A DNA stretch of 64,000 nucleotides from Elizabethkingia argenteiflava (GTDB taxonomy: Bacteria; Bacteroidota; Bacteroidia; Flavobacteriales; Weeksellaceae), in NCBI RefSeq assembly GCF_009904105.1, contig NZ_JAAABJ010000509.1, positions 40,024-104,023 of the forward strand, read 5' to 3'. The notes under the pieces were generated by a model, which saw only the letters and a list, made by a program, of their open reading frames with translations, had not been told where the DNA came from and did no database searches. This document shows positions 34,940-45,249 of the stretch, piece after piece (position 1 is the first letter of the stretch; each line of letters starts with the position of its first letter). Both the position numbers and the translations under genes were made by a program.

Positions 34940-35977
34940 CTACTTTTCCTCCTCAAAATAGAGACGATAAAACTTCCCTTTCTCATCCTCTCCGGTTTCT
35001 ATTTTTTTGCGGTCTCCATGTACATAAATATGAAAATTTTTATCCAATTTAATCACGCTTTTAAAATGTCTTTGTTGTTTCTTCACCGCGCTTGGAACTA
35101 TGGCAAAGTTCTCTTCCAACTGGATATCCCTTTCCTCCTCGTATTGCTTTTTGTACTCATCAAAGCTGTCTATCACTTCGGGATGTACCAACACCTGCTT
35201 CTTGAACTCCTCTAACTCGAAATTCTCTTTATCTTTAAAAAAATGAATAGATTTATTGAGAAAATCGGCCTGATCGGCTTTGCTGATTTCATATTCCTGT
35301 GGCAACTGCTCAGTAACGTAATTTTTATACATAGACAAGGTATATTCGGTATTAAAATATTCGTCTTTACGCTGCTGAAGCTGTAAGAAATCATCTACCC
35401 AATAGCGAGCTTCTACACCTGTTTTAGTCGTGTCGATTACAGATACCCAATATCCTTCTTCCTGGTGAGTATTAAAAATAAGACACCCCTTATCCAGCTT
35501 CCTGAGATGAATACCCTGATCTTTATGGATCTGAAAACTATCTTCCTGAGGCATAACCTTTAAAAAGGTTTCTTTATTCTCGGTTTTAAAGAGACCTACA
35601 GCATCTACTATTTTTCCTTCTAATACGTAATCCTCAAAGTAAACGATATAAAACTCTCCATCTTTAATGTTGTTATGCAAGGTCTTATGATAAAGGTGCT
35701 GAGCTAGGTTTTTAGATTCTTCGTGGAAAAATTCAGGTTTTTCAAAAATTTTTGCTACGAGAGAAAAGACCACATTGTTCTCGAGGGCCTCTTCATCATA
35801 AAACTGATAATATACGCCCGACTTGAAAGGGGTTAGGAAAAAATCTTTGAGTAACAGCCTGATATCAGGATCCAATTCCAGCTCGCTTTCTGATAGCAGC
35901 ATGCCCTCCCCATTCATTTTATTACGAACATAATGTACTGATATATGTTCCAGTCTGCGGATATTATCTTCATTCAT
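34940..35977 (-). CDS. nucleoid-associated protein, NdpA/YejK family
   Basis: 345 residues from ATG 35977 (MNEDNIRRLEHISVHYV); an upstream in-frame start at 36025 lies beyond the promoter box and was rejected. The NdpA pattern is clear: LEHISVHYVRNKMNGEGM, LLLKDFFLTPF, EFYIVYFEDYVLEG and the C-terminal FKSVIKLDKNFHIYVHGDR with a final YRLYFEEE. E. coli YejK associates with the nucleoid and with type II topoisomerases. Highly charged and soluble. Confidence 0.82.
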   Translation of the reverse strand: MNEDNIRRLEHISVHYVRNKMNGEGMLLSESELELDPDIRLLLKDFFLTPFKSGVYYQFYDEEALENNVVFSLVAKIFEKPEFFHEESKNLAQHLYHKTLHNNIKDGEFYIVYFEDYVLEGKIVDAVGLFKTENKETFLKVMPQEDSFQIHKDQGIHLRKLDKGCLIFNTHQEEGYWVSVIDTTKTGVEARYWVDDFLQLQQRKDEYFNTEYTLSMYKNYVTEQLPQEYEISKADQADFLNKSIHFFKDKENFELEEFKKQVLVHPEVIDSFDEYKKQYEEERDIQLEENFAIVPSAVKKQQRHFKSVIKLDKNFHIYVHGDRKKIETGEDEKGKFYRLYFEEEK

Positions 35978-36000
35978 TTTTTTATATTTTTTGAAAGTTA

Positions 36001-36008
36001 CAAAGATA
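36001..36008 (-). promoter_or_regulatory. -7 box (TATCTTTG) of the ndpA-like gene
   Basis: Minus-strand exact TAnnTTTG, 23 nt before ATG 35977. TTGACA occurs 14 nt further upstream. Confidence 0.5.
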
Positions 36009-36326
36009 GGGCTTGGATTTGTCAATTACATTCCTTGGACCCAAAAAATGATTTGCTATAAAAATTTGTAATCACGTGGCCATTATAAACTTATTTATAC
36101 AGCATTTTAAATTAAAAGAAGTAGAGATGAAAAATTAAGCGGGTCCTATATTATGAAGTCTTGCAATAAGACAGTATGTCGGCTTTAATACAGAGAATCA
36201 AGCCTTTGTCAGTGACAATTTTTCAGTTGGGGTAACAAATTTTCCTATTCTACACCCTGGCACACACTTTGAAGTTATCTTGGTGTATTCTTTAATTATT
36301 GTTTAACTTTTAAAAATTCGTTTGTT
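36009..36326. other. upstream region of hsp20
   Basis: No gene seen. It holds a 13-bp palindrome (36206-36218) that may be a heat-shock control element; the remainder is AT-rich. Confidence 0.5.
36206..36218. promoter_or_regulatory. palindrome TTGTCA-G-TGACAA upstream of hsp20
   Basis: Perfect 6-bp dyad around a single G, 108 bp upstream of the hsp20 ATG. The same half-site occurs upstream of dnaK (47183-47224). A shared heat-shock operator is an inference. Confidence 0.4.
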
Positions 36327-36785
36327 ATGTCAATCTTAAAGAAAAACAATGATAGCCTGCTCCCTATCAATCCACGTGCACTGTTCGATGATTTTTTCAG
36401 CCGCGAACTTTTTAACTGGGGCAATCATAATTTTTCTTCTACCTTAAGCACTGTTCCTTCGGCAAATATTAAGGAAAATCCGGAAAATTTCGAAGTGGAA
36501 GTGGCAGCACCGGGCATGGAAAAAAAAGATTTTCAGATTACCCTGGAAGGCAACCTTCTTACCATTACATCGTCACGAAAAAACGAAACGGAAGAAAATA
36601 AAGACAATTATACCCGAAGGGAATTCAGCTATCAGTCTTTCCAACGTAGCTTTGAGCTTGCCAAAGACGTGGTGGATGAAGAGCACATCCAAGCAAAATA
36701 TGATCAGGGTGTCCTAAAGATCAGTATTCCTAAAACGGAAAAAGCAAAACAACAGTCATCTCCGCGGATGATTGAAATTCAGTAA
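36327..36785 (+). CDS. small heat-shock protein, Hsp20/alpha-crystallin family
   Basis: 152 residues. N-terminal arm (NPRALFDDFFSRELFNW), then an alpha-crystallin domain from about 45 to 140: ENPENFEVEVAAPGMEKKDF, LTITSSRK, FSYQSFQRSFELAKDVV and the conserved AKYDQGVLKISIPK. A C-terminal RMIEIQ supplies the IxI-like oligomerisation motif. An ATP-independent holdase chaperone. A strong terminator follows. Confidence 0.95.
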   Translation: MSILKKNNDSLLPINPRALFDDFFSRELFNWGNHNFSSTLSTVPSANIKENPENFEVEVAAPGMEKKDFQITLEGNLLTITSSRKNETEENKDNYTRREFSYQSFQRSFELAKDVVDEEHIQAKYDQGVLKISIPKTEKAKQQSSPRMIEIQ

Positions 36786-36801
36786 AAATAAGTCAACCAC
36801 T

Positions 36802-36832
36802 AAAAAAGGTTTTCCTAAGGAAAACCTTTTTT
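36802..36832 (+). terminator. intrinsic terminator of hsp20
   Basis: 14-bp perfect stem AAAAAAGGTTTTCC / GGAAAACCTTTTTT, 3-nt loop, followed by CTTTT; 16 bp past the stop. Confidence 0.85.
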
Positions 36833-37017
36833 CTTTTCAAAAATATGCTACTGTGAATTCGTCAATACTTAATCTATTTTAAAGTTATTCAATTTGATGA
36901 TAACTGTCAGATTAAATATTAACCGATTCAGATAAAGTCTTGATTCCTTTCTCTTTTTCCTGTTAACTGTTGTATCTCCATTGTTTCCTGTTAGAATATA
37001 AGAGTTTATGTCCTGAT

Positions 37018-40000
37018 TTAAAGTGGTCCTCCCACTCCCTTAAACTTCTCTACAAAGGCACTGATTTTTTGAAAAACGCTTCGTTTCTTGATTAAATATT
37101 GTGGATTTAACGGACTTATTTTAGGTAAAATAGCATTCAGCTCCGTACCATTTTCACTGGCAAATTCTCGTTTCAATGAGGCAGATATGTATCTCTTTGT
37201 CGCCTCCTCATTTAGATTTTCATCTGTAATTAATGCTGAGGCCTCTATTTTTTGTTTTGCCTGTGCATATTCAAAAAAGGTATCGATTATCCCCGCTTTA
37301 TCCTGAATCATATCAAGATTGGTTTCGTTAATAAAATCAACAACTAAGGACTCTTTTGCTCTGTTGCCTATACTGGCACGCACAACTCTGCGAATCTCTT
37401 CTACTAGAGCAACTTTATCTTTGGTCTTTTTGTTGTTTTCAAAAATTAATTCAAGAATGTAATCCAGATTGATTTCTTGTGATTTCAACAAGTCTATTTC
37501 AAAAACAACATCATCCCAATCGATTGTAGATTCCGCTGCTTCTTTTCCCTTTTTTTCTCGTCTTATCCAATCGCGTATATCATTATAAGTAGAACGATAA
37601 TCTTGGACTGTTCTTTCCGGCAACAGAGCAATTGTTTGCATGCCATCAATTTCCTCATCTGTTACGAAATAAGTTTCTTTGAAAGCTTGCACAGTCTCAT
37701 TATCATTCAAATCGATTTCCTGTAAAGCTCTTAGATGCGTAAATTCATCGTAGTTCTGCAATATATTTTCCACACGTAAATACTCTCCAAAAAGCTTTGC
37801 AAATTCTTTTTTATCTTTTTCTGTAAAAATTTTATCAGGGTTGGGAAACCTTTCATTCAACTCATTTACCACCTCAATATAACCTCTGCGGGCTTCGCCT
37901 GTGACGATATCTGTAAACCCCTCCAGATACTCTTTATAGCTTTTTTCAAGCACCACATTTTTGGTGTTCTTATCCCCAAATAAAGTAATGGCATTAATGG
38001 TGGCTTTTTCTAAATCTCGAAATGTAACGATATTACCAAAAGTTTTCGTTGCATCATAAATACGATTGGTACGCGAAAAGGCCTGCATTAAGCCATGGTA
38101 ACGCAAGTTCTTATCTACAAAAAGCGTATTCAGCCTAGGTGCATCAAATCCGGTAAGGAACATACCTACTACTATAATGAGGTCTACCTCTTTACTTTTT
38201 ACACGTTTTGCTAAGTCACGATAGTAGTTTTGAAATTCTTTGCTCCCAACCCCATAACTGGTTTTGAACATGGTATTATAATCATGGATGGCTTTGGTTA
38301 AAAACTCTTTAGCACTACTATGCATGGCAGAAGGCTCAAAAGTTTCATCAGGAATTTCACCAGCTGCATTTTGTTCTTCGTTGGCCGCAAAGGAAAAAAT
38401 GCTTGCAATTTTAAGTGGTTTTTCGCTTTCTTTTTGCAACCTATTCAGTTCTTCGTAATAGAGTTTAGCGGCATCTACACTGCTTACCGCAAACATGGCA
38501 TTAAATCCGTTGTTGCTAACTTGGTTTCTGTGGGTTTTGATTCTGAAATTTCGCAAAATGTATTGCGAAATTTCTTTGATACGAGCCGGATGAAGTAGTG
38601 CTTTTGTATTTTCTGCAGCACTTAGTTTTTTCTCATCTTGTTCTTGCTCTATACACTTAAATTGAGGCCTTACATCGTTATAATCTACCTTAAACTTTAA
38701 TACTTTTTCATCCCGAATGGCATCAGTAATCACGTAAGAATGCAACTGACATCCAAAAACACTTGCTGTAGTCTCGGAACCCAAAGCATTGTCGGGGAAA
38801 ATAGGCGTTCCTGTAAACCCAAATTGATAGAACTTTTTAAACTTATCTTTCAGGTTATTTTGGGCTTCACCAAATTGAGAGCGATGAGCTTCATCAAAAA
38901 TGAAAACTACTTGCTTTTGATAAATTTCTAAATCTCCCTCACTTTTCATCAAATTATTGAGTTTCTGAATCGTGGTTACAATGATTTTATTATCCGCTTT
39001 TTCAATATTGCGTTTTAAACCTGCAGTACTGTCTGATCCGTTTACGCTATCGGGAGAAAAACGTTGATATTCTTTTATGGTCTGGAAGTCCAAATCTTTA
39101 CGATCCACTACAAAGAATACTTTCTCTATAAACTCAAACTCTGTGGCGAGTCTTGCTGCTTTAAAACTGGTTAAGGTTTTTCCCGAACCGGTGGTATGCC
39201 ATATAAATCCACCACCTTCTGTGGAAGACCATTTTTGGGATCGATACGAACTTCCTATTTTCCTCAACATCCTCTCTGTCGCCGCTATCTGATAGGGACG
39301 CATGATGAGCAATGTATCGCTTGCATCAAAAACCGAATAGGTAAGGATCACCTTTAATAAAGTATGTTTCTGAAAAAAAGTGGCTGTAAAATCTTTCAGA
39401 TCCCTGATCAAAGAATTATCTGCTTTTGCCCAGTTCATGGTAAAATCGAAACTGTTTTTATCTCGTTTTACGGTATTAGCAAAATAACGGCTATCGGTAC
39501 CGTTTGATATAACAAATAACTGCAAATATTTAAATAGAGAGTTTTCGCTATTAAAGCTTTCTTTACTGTAACGATGTACTTGATTAAATGCCTCACGGAT
39601 AGCCACTCCACGCTTTTTAATTTCTACCTGTACTAAAGGCAAACCATTCACCAATATCGTTACATCGTATCGATTGGCATGTGTTCCTTTTTGTTCGAAT
39701 TGCGAAATTACTTGGACTTTGTTCCGAACAATATTCTTTTTATCGACTAAATAAATGTTTTGAATGCGCCCATCATCAAATACAAAATCGTAAATATAGT
39801 TATCATGTAACTTTCTTGTTTTATCTATGATGCCATCCCCGGGTTTATCCAGATACTCGGCTACAAAACGACCCCATTCGGCATCTGTAAACACCGCATC
39901 ATTAAGTGTCTCCAATTGCACCCTTACATTAGCCAACATGGCTTGCTGGGTAGTAAGGTCTTTCGGATTTTCATAGCCCTGACTCATTAAGTCTTGGATG

Positions 40001-40113
40001 AATTCTTTCTCGAGTGCATGCTCCATTTGATAACTTACAAGAGCTTCTTTAGGTATAGAATGCCTAGTGTAATTATCTAAAACAATAAAATCTATGGTGT
40101 GAGGCTCTGCCAT
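37018..40113 (-). CDS. hsdR: type I restriction enzyme, R subunit (HsdR)
   Basis: 1031 residues. N-terminal endonuclease domain with the D...ExK-type motif ([13 protein letters not shown] near 160-175), then a DEAD-box translocase: Walker [13 protein letters not shown] near 305, [19 protein letters not shown], and [16 protein letters not shown] and QAFSRTNRI in the second RecA domain. A C-terminal helical region joins it to the methylase. It cleaves unmodified DNA after ATP-driven translocation. Full length with no interruption. It is the distal gene of hsdM-hsdS-x-hsdR; 79 bp separate it from the prrC-like remnant. Confidence 0.96.
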   Translation of the reverse strand: MAEPHTIDFIVLDNYTRHSIPKEALVSYQMEHALEKEFIQDLMSQGYENPKDLTTQQAMLANVRVQLETLNDAVFTDAEWGRFVAEYLDKPGDGIIDKTRKLHDNYIYDFVFDDGRIQNIYLVDKKNIVRNKVQVISQFEQKGTHANRYDVTILVNGLPLVQVEIKKRGVAIREAFNQVHRYSKESFNSENSLFKYLQLFVISNGTDSRYFANTVKRDKNSFDFTMNWAKADNSLIRDLKDFTATFFQKHTLLKVILTYSVFDASDTLLIMRPYQIAATERMLRKIGSSYRSQKWSSTEGGGFIWHTTGSGKTLTSFKAARLATEFEFIEKVFFVVDRKDLDFQTIKEYQRFSPDSVNGSDSTAGLKRNIEKADNKIIVTTIQKLNNLMKSEGDLEIYQKQVVFIFDEAHRSQFGEAQNNLKDKFKKFYQFGFTGTPIFPDNALGSETTASVFGCQLHSYVITDAIRDEKVLKFKVDYNDVRPQFKCIEQEQDEKKLSAAENTKALLHPARIKEISQYILRNFRIKTHRNQVSNNGFNAMFAVSSVDAAKLYYEELNRLQKESEKPLKIASIFSFAANEEQNAAGEIPDETFEPSAMHSSAKEFLTKAIHDYNTMFKTSYGVGSKEFQNYYRDLAKRVKSKEVDLIIVVGMFLTGFDAPRLNTLFVDKNLRYHGLMQAFSRTNRIYDATKTFGNIVTFRDLEKATINAITLFGDKNTKNVVLEKSYKEYLEGFTDIVTGEARRGYIEVVNELNERFPNPDKIFTEKDKKEFAKLFGEYLRVENILQNYDEFTHLRALQEIDLNDNETVQAFKETYFVTDEEIDGMQTIALLPERTVQDYRSTYNDIRDWIRREKKGKEAAESTIDWDDVVFEIDLLKSQEINLDYILELIFENNKKTKDKVALVEEIRRVVRASIGNRAKESLVVDFINETNLDMIQDKAGIIDTFFEYAQAKQKIEASALITDENLNEEATKRYISASLKREFASENGTELNAILPKISPLNPQYLIKKRSVFQKISAFVEKFKGVGGPL

Positions 40114-40192
40114 CTTATTCTTCTACAATTGGGCCGTTATTAGATTTAAAACAATAGTTTGTTTTAATTTGATTAACTAAATATACTAAAAC

Positions 40193-40540
40193 TTATTTAT
40201 CGTTATGATGGATTATAGAAATTTTTTCGCCCGAAAATTTGCTGTGACTCCATAGGTTGATGATTCGGTTGTAATATACATTGGCTTGGATTTTCAATTT
40301 TCTATCTACATCGCTGTGCAAATCATTATCCCAATAGAACAAATCTTCGGTAAATGCATTGTAGTACATCATCTTCATTTTTGTTTCCCCTTCCCCGGTC
40401 TCTGGATTTTTGGGAGCTATCAATTCTTTAAACTCAGGCGACAAAAGTGTTTTACCCGTACCGTTAAATGTATAAATTAGTTGCACTTTTTTATGAGCAT
40501 CCTTTAAAGACTGCGCTATTTCAGTTAATGATGTTGCCAT
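40193..40540 (-). pseudogene. internally deleted PrrC/RloC-type anticodon nuclease gene
   Basis: 115 codons located where prrC sits in the EcoprrI locus, between hsdS and hsdR, starting 1 bp after the hsdS stop. The N-terminal 85 residues carry TSLTEIAQSLKDA, the Walker A loop FNGTGKT and MYYNAFTEDLFYWDNDL, matching HsdS-linked anticodon-nuclease ATPases of roughly 350-400 residues. At LKIQ the sequence jumps to YYNRIINLWSHSKFSGE, which I recall as the far C-terminal segment of the same family. ABC signature, Walker B and the nuclease residues are therefore missing. A deletion derivative that cannot cleave tRNA is the simplest reading. Confidence 0.7.
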
Positions 40541-40541
40541 A

Positions 40542-41678
40542 TTATACTTTTAAGTTATCTTTTGGAAATGTCAATAACAGATCTCTATAATACTCATATT
40601 GTTTTTGTCTTAATTCTATTTCTTTAGGCAAACCTTCGCTGATGGACGTAGTAAGCGTATCGAATTTGTCTAAGATGGACACTATACGTTCTTGTTCTTC
40701 AGGAGAAGGTATTGGAATTGGGAATTTTAGAAACATCGGTTTTCTTAAAGATGTAACAGAGGAATGAACTGAAGTTTTCTTAACGTATATATAAAAATTG
40801 GCCACCATATAATGGTAAATGTATCGGGAGACAACGTCAGCATTAGGAACAACCCTGTAAGCTCTTTGGTGTAGGGCATATTTACCGACTGCCCAATGAA
40901 AAACCTTACCTACTCCAACACCATCACCCGCTGTAATAATTGCCGTTTCGTCAAAATCATAAGAGTTAAGCTGCAATGGTGCCATACCTCTTGCGTAAAA
41001 CGTATAACTTCCGTCATCAATCGCGTCTTTGGTATCATGACTGCCTGTGCCTATTATAGCGATCTCTCCAAGCGTCTTCCATTCTACTTGCTTTTCGTCA
41101 AAACGCAGGAGCTTATCCCTATAGCAATGATACTGCTGTTTACGAGCGGTAAGCTCGGCGGTAAGCTCGGCGGTAAGCTCTGAAAAAGTATCGAGAATGC
41201 CAACTATTTTTTGCTGAATTTCGAGTGACTTTTCTGGATTATCGGGGCATGGGATTGGGATTAGTTTTTTGGAATAATTACTAATCCACTGTCTCTTGTG
41301 GTCTCCATCGATTAATCCACTGGGCAGGGTATCCAGCCAATAATAAATATACTTTAATGAAATTTTGGATTCGTCTTTAGGCGTAATCATCTTCATTGCT
41401 GATGATTTAGCCTTAAAATCAAAATTAACCCATTTTTTAGCAGCTGTAAAATCATCGAAAATAATAACAGGTATTTCCGAAGCTTTATAAATACCAGCAG
41501 TTTCATCAGTGTATCCGAGAATAAAAGTTTTTCCAGCAGTTAAAACGGGAGTTTGAAAATTATCATTATAATTATTTGAATTCACTAAATATTTGGTAGG
41601 TTGTTCATAATCGGTAACCTCCCCCAACGCTTTCCACTTAACCTCAACACCCTCTAATAATTCATCTAAATAACTCAT
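40542..41678 (-). CDS. hsdS: type I restriction-modification specificity subunit (HsdS), type IC-like
   Basis: 378 residues with two target-recognition domains (about 10-130 and 205-320), each followed by a helical spacer ([20 protein letters not shown] and [19 protein letters not shown]). The first spacer contains tandem [12 protein letters not shown], the TAEL-type repeat known from EcoR124, where repeat number sets the distance between half-sites. Overlaps hsdM by 4 bp (ATGA). Both recognition domains look intact, so the complex should be able to methylate DNA. Confidence 0.93.
   Translation of the reverse strand: MSYLDELLEGVEVKWKALGEVTDYEQPTKYLVNSNNYNDNFQTPVLTAGKTFILGYTDETAGIYKASEIPVIIFDDFTAAKKWVNFDFKAKSSAMKMITPKDESKISLKYIYYWLDTLPSGLIDGDHKRQWISNYSKKLIPIPCPDNPEKSLEIQQKIVGILDTFSELTAELTAELTARKQQYHCYRDKLLRFDEKQVEWKTLGEIAIIGTGSHDTKDAIDDGSYTFYARGMAPLQLNSYDFDETAIITAGDGVGVGKVFHWAVGKYALHQRAYRVVPNADVVSRYIYHYMVANFYIYVKKTSVHSSVTSLRKPMFLKFPIPIPSPEEQERIVSILDKFDTLTTSISEGLPKEIELRQKQYEYYRDLLLTFPKDNLKV
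41146..41180 (-). repeat. hsdS: 12-bp tandem repeat in hsdS encoding the TAEL spacer
   Basis: The unit GCGGTAAGCTCG (plus strand) occurs in three copies, the last one partial, with exact 12-bp period and no mismatches. Each copy encodes the four residues T-A-E-L (in circular order). Confidence 0.9.
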
Positions 41679-43222
41679 GCTTCAATCTCTTTTACAATTT
41701 TATCAATATCGACACGCAAAGCATTAATTTTTTCCACTGTTTTTGCTATTTTAGTATTCAACTCCGCAATATCAATCTTTTCACGATTATCTTTCGCTTC
41801 TACATACGAGCTTACCGATAGGTTGTAATCGTTTTCTGCAATTTGAGCATTATCTATAGATACGGCTATATGCACTTCATCGGTTTTGCGGTCAAAAAGG
41901 TCCATTATCTTTTCAATATGCCTGTCTTCCAACACATTGTTATTGGTTACCTTTCTAAAGAAACCTTCTCTGGTAGCATCTATAAACTGGGTTTTGTTTT
42001 CGCTCTTGTGTTTAGAAAGCACCAAGATATTTACCGAAATAGAGGTGCCATAAAACAAATTGGGAGGTAAGGCGATAATGGTTTCTACAAAATTGTTGTC
42101 CACCAAATATTTTCTAATCTTTTGTTCGGCACCACCTCTATAAAATATCCCCGGAAAACATACGATAGCTGCTCTTCCTTTACCAGAGAGATAACTGAGT
42201 GCGTGCAATACAAAGGCAAAATCGGCTTTGGACTTGGGCGCCAATACACCAGCAGGAGCAAAACGATCGTCATTAATCAAGGTGGGATCTTCGGAACCTA
42301 TCCAATTAACGGAATACGGTGGATTGGATACAATGGCATCAAATGGTTTCTCATCGCCAAAGTGTGGATCAATCAGTGTATTGCCCAATGCGATATCAAA
42401 TTTATCGTAATTGATGTTGTGTAAAAACATGTTCATACGAGCCAGATTGTAGGTGGTATGGTTAATCTCTTGCCCAAAGAAACCCTCTTCGATAATATGG
42501 TTGTCAAAGTGTTTTTTGGCCTGAAGCAACAAAGAACCCGAACCCGCTGCCGGATCGTATATTTTGTTTACCGTAGCTTGCTTGTGCATCGCCAACTGTG
42601 CGATGAGCTTGGATACATTTTGAGGTGTAAAGAATTCGCCACCGGACTTTCCTGCATTGGCAGCATAGTTGTTAATTAAAAATTCGTACGCATCGCCAAA
42701 AAGGTCGATTTGGTTGTCCTCAAAACTCCCGAAATTCAACTCTTCCACACCTTTTAAAATAGCAGCCAACCGGCTGTTTTTGTTTTCTACGGTATTTCCT
42801 AAACGTGTACTGGTCGTATCGAAATCAGCAAACAATCCCTTAATATCGTATTCAGAAGGATAGCCGTTTGCAGAACTCTCGATAGCATCAAAAATAGCTT
42901 TTAAGTCGGTATTAAGGTTTTCGTTAGTGTTGGCTTTTTTAGCAATATTCACAAACAATTGGCTAGGATATATAAAATAGCCTTTTGTTCTTACCGCATC
43001 GGCTTTAATTTCAGACGTTATAACAGCATCCGGCAACTTTGCATAATCAACACCAGCATCCCCCCCTTCCATATAATTGGCAAAGTGTTCACTGATGTAC
43101 CGATAAAAGAGTGTTCCCAATACAAAATGTTTAAAATCCCATCCATCAACAGAGCCACGTACCTCGTTGGCTATTTTCCATATTTTATTTTGCAATATTT
43201 CTCTTTGAACTGTGCTTGTCAT
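41675..43222 (-). CDS. hsdM: type I restriction-modification methyltransferase subunit (HsdM)
   Basis: 515 residues. N-terminal helical region ([20 protein letters not shown]), SAM-binding motif [14 protein letters not shown] near 220, and the adenine-N6 catalytic motif SNPPYSVNW near 300; [12 protein letters not shown] is the usual pre-motif. With HsdS it methylates adenine in the recognition sequence. First gene of the operon. Confidence 0.96.
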   Translation of the reverse strand: MTSTVQREILQNKIWKIANEVRGSVDGWDFKHFVLGTLFYRYISEHFANYMEGGDAGVDYAKLPDAVITSEIKADAVRTKGYFIYPSQLFVNIAKKANTNENLNTDLKAIFDAIESSANGYPSEYDIKGLFADFDTTSTRLGNTVENKNSRLAAILKGVEELNFGSFEDNQIDLFGDAYEFLINNYAANAGKSGGEFFTPQNVSKLIAQLAMHKQATVNKIYDPAAGSGSLLLQAKKHFDNHIIEEGFFGQEINHTTYNLARMNMFLHNINYDKFDIALGNTLIDPHFGDEKPFDAIVSNPPYSVNWIGSEDPTLINDDRFAPAGVLAPKSKADFAFVLHALSYLSGKGRAAIVCFPGIFYRGGAEQKIRKYLVDNNFVETIIALPPNLFYGTSISVNILVLSKHKSENKTQFIDATREGFFRKVTNNNVLEDRHIEKIMDLFDRKTDEVHIAVSIDNAQIAENDYNLSVSSYVEAKDNREKIDIAELNTKIAKTVEKINALRVDIDKIVKEIEA

Positions 43223-43267
43223 TTTTTATCTTTTAATAAATATTTTGACTTATATTATTGGTTTCTA

Positions 43268-43715
43268 TTACTTTATTTTTTGGTTGAGACGCTGAAAACA
43301 ATCCAGTATATCATCTATCTTGACCCTAAGCAAATGCTTTTCCGCTTCTTCAGACCCCAATACGCTCATTGCAAAAGACGGGTGAGGCGGCCAGAAGATT
43401 TTACCTTCAGCCGTTGTAATTCCACCATACGAAACTATATCTAATTGAAAATCATTTAGGTCCAACAATCGCTGCTGTTGTTTTGGATCTTTTACAAAAT
43501 CAAGCAGTTGTATTATTTCGTTTTCAATGGTTTTTAAATTCCTTCCCTTTATCCACCGCTATTGCAATATGTATATCTTGAGTGCGTCTACCGGATTTTT
43601 CTCCGTGAAGTTGCATAATTATATCTCGGGCTGTTGCTCCTCTGACGAAAAATTTGATTTCCAATTTTTGAAATACTGGAATCAGCTCATCCAATAGTTT
43701 TTTTTAATAATGTAC
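43268..43715 (-). pseudogene. frameshifted AbiEii-like nucleotidyltransferase toxin gene
   Basis: Reading leftward, one frame gives LLDELIPVFQKLEIKFFVRGATARDIIMQL and RRTQDIHIAIAVDKGKEF and hits a stop near 43535. The next frame carries IENEIIQLLDFVKDPKQQQR, then LDLNDFQLDIVSYGGITTAEGKIFWPP and SVLGSEEAEKHL, ending early at 43268. This is the nucleotidyltransferase fold of AbiEii-type type IV toxins. Beyond the frameshift there is no ATG start, the catalytic DxD is changed (DIH in place of DID) and about half of the usual length is missing. It directly follows the AbiEi antitoxin gene, the normal order. Confidence 0.75.
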
Positions 43716-43718
43716 GCT

Positions 43719-44720
43719 CTAGTTTTTCACTTGATATATTATTCCATTCTCTAAAATAATTTTAGCTGTTTCTATATTTCTATTGTTCCCGGTACCTAAT
43801 AAATCTGCATATACGACCAAAGGAGGAGCGGTATATTCATTTTTTAAATGAAGACGATCGGTCCAGAATCTACTATACAATTCAATATTTCCGGCTTCGT
43901 CAGGGACCAGTTTCAGTTCTTTTGCAACTTTGCTGGTCGCTTCGTCCGTATATATGATATAATCTTTAGGTTTTAGATGTCCGGTTAAAAGCTCTCCTCC
44001 GGGCTCTCCTCCGAAATAGAGTTTTATATTGGTATTATTTATGATGCTATTGACATTAAATTCATTTCCTAGAGCCCTCATCTTCTTTCTTAAAGAGCGG
44101 GGTTTTAATAGTTCATTGTAGGCAATTACCCAACGTTCAATGATTTCATCTTGATTTTTTAGAAGCCTTTTGTTTCTTGTTTTTAATAAATAATGGCTTT
44201 CTTCCAGTTCTTTAAAGATATTACTTACAGATCCTAAAGCAATTCCTGTTTTTTCTGCCAATTCTCTATAAGAAAATTGTAAGGTTTCGGGATTAGAGAC
44301 CAGTAATAAGAGTAATTTCAATCCTGCTTCCTGAAATGCCCGGGTTTGGTTTGTTTTTTTATTGATTTTTACTTTTCTGCCTTCTATATATACAAAAAAA
44401 TTATTGGTCTTGATAAAAGCATTTCCGGATGCATCAAGATAATTTATGCTATTTTGTTTAAGCTCTTCTGCTGTTTTTTTAGTTAAATAATCAGCAATGA
44501 CAAGGTTATTTTTTGAATTACTCATGTCCTTTAAAGTAGACATCATGATGCCATAATTTGCATTTTTTGCATTCTTTTTAGCCCTGCAATAAAAGGTCTC
44601 ATTGTTAATTTTAAGTACCACATCATAGGTTTCCCTCACACTTTCAATAACGATAGGAATCCCTGTTGTGTCTTCTAGTGAAGCAATGGCTTCATAAACA
44701 AAATCATTATCTCTATACAT
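43719..44720 (-). CDS. AbiEi-family type IV antitoxin
   Basis: 333 residues from ATG 44720 (MYRDNDFVYEAIASLEDTTG); a GTG at 44762 is possible but less typical. Middle motifs NSINYLDASGNAFIKTNNFFVYIEG are characteristic of the Bacteroidota AbiEi group; a winged-helix region follows (FSYRELAEKTGIALGSVSNIFKELEE), then the C-terminal GGEPGGELLTGHLKPKDYIIY. Type IV antitoxins repress their own operon and block the toxin without direct binding. The frame is intact although its partner toxin is broken. Confidence 0.8.
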   Translation of the reverse strand: MYRDNDFVYEAIASLEDTTGIPIVIESVRETYDVVLKINNETFYCRAKKNAKNANYGIMMSTLKDMSNSKNNLVIADYLTKKTAEELKQNSINYLDASGNAFIKTNNFFVYIEGRKVKINKKTNQTRAFQEAGLKLLLLLVSNPETLQFSYRELAEKTGIALGSVSNIFKELEESHYLLKTRNKRLLKNQDEIIERWVIAYNELLKPRSLRKKMRALGNEFNVNSIINNTNIKLYFGGEPGGELLTGHLKPKDYIIYTDEATSKVAKELKLVPDEAGNIELYSRFWTDRLHLKNEYTAPPLVVYADLLGTGNNRNIETAKIILENGIIYQVKN

Positions 44721-45184
44721 TTTTTTGTTCAATAAAATTAAACGTTCAGCAGGAATGAACACCCAAAAATAGTGAACAGGAATAGATTGAGCAAACTTTT
44801 AGACAAAAAATTATGTTGTTTAATCTGTAGTAGCCGCTATTTGATCTGACGGTTAGGGTTTAAAATATTTGTCAGTGATACAATATTGTCCTCACTTCCA
44901 AAAGCAAGGATTTTTTGTGCTTGTTTTAAGGTTTCTCATCATGTTTCTTTTTCCATGGTTTTACTGTCTAAAAACGTCTGCATCGGCGTTTTACCTTAAG
45001 AATGTGGTCCTGTATATGCACTGATCGGGCTTATGCACCTCTCTTCAGTGGAATGTCCAGTGATGCATTGGGATGTAGGTATTGCGAGAACTTTTCTTAT
45101 TTGATATCTAAGATCGTGTGATATAAAGATTCACAAAAACCTGAGCATATTATTAACACCGCACCGCAGTTCCACTTGAATAAA
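44721..45184. other. intergenic region between the abiE remnant and dnaK
   Basis: No intact gene. It contains an insertion-sequence scrap (44825-45012); the remainder is unassigned. Confidence 0.5.
44825..45012 (-). mobile_element. remnant of an IS481-like transposase and terminal repeat
   Basis: On the minus strand a short frame reads GKTPMQTFLDSKTMEKET, the C-terminus of an integrase-type transposase of the kind found in flavobacterial IS481-family elements. It is followed downstream by CCGTCAGATCAAATAGCGGC and TACTACAGATT, resembling the element end I recall for such ISs. Internal stops and lack of the catalytic DDE core show it is dead. Confidence 0.5.
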
Positions 45185-45218
45185 AAAACAGCTGTAGGCT
45201 AAAACCTACAGCTGTTTT
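45185..45218 (-). terminator. intrinsic terminator of dnaK
   Basis: 14-bp perfect stem AAAACAGCTGTAGG / CCTACAGCTGTTTT, 6-nt loop; 31 bp beyond the dnaK stop. Confidence 0.88.
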
Positions 45219-45249
45219 ATATGATATTTATAAATAATTTAATTATTAT

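Noticed and set aside
36913..36950. CTGTCAGATTAAATATT near the hsdR end, similar to the insertion-sequence end at 44840-44860
   Set aside because: Only about a dozen bases match loosely; not enough to claim the island is bracketed by two element ends.
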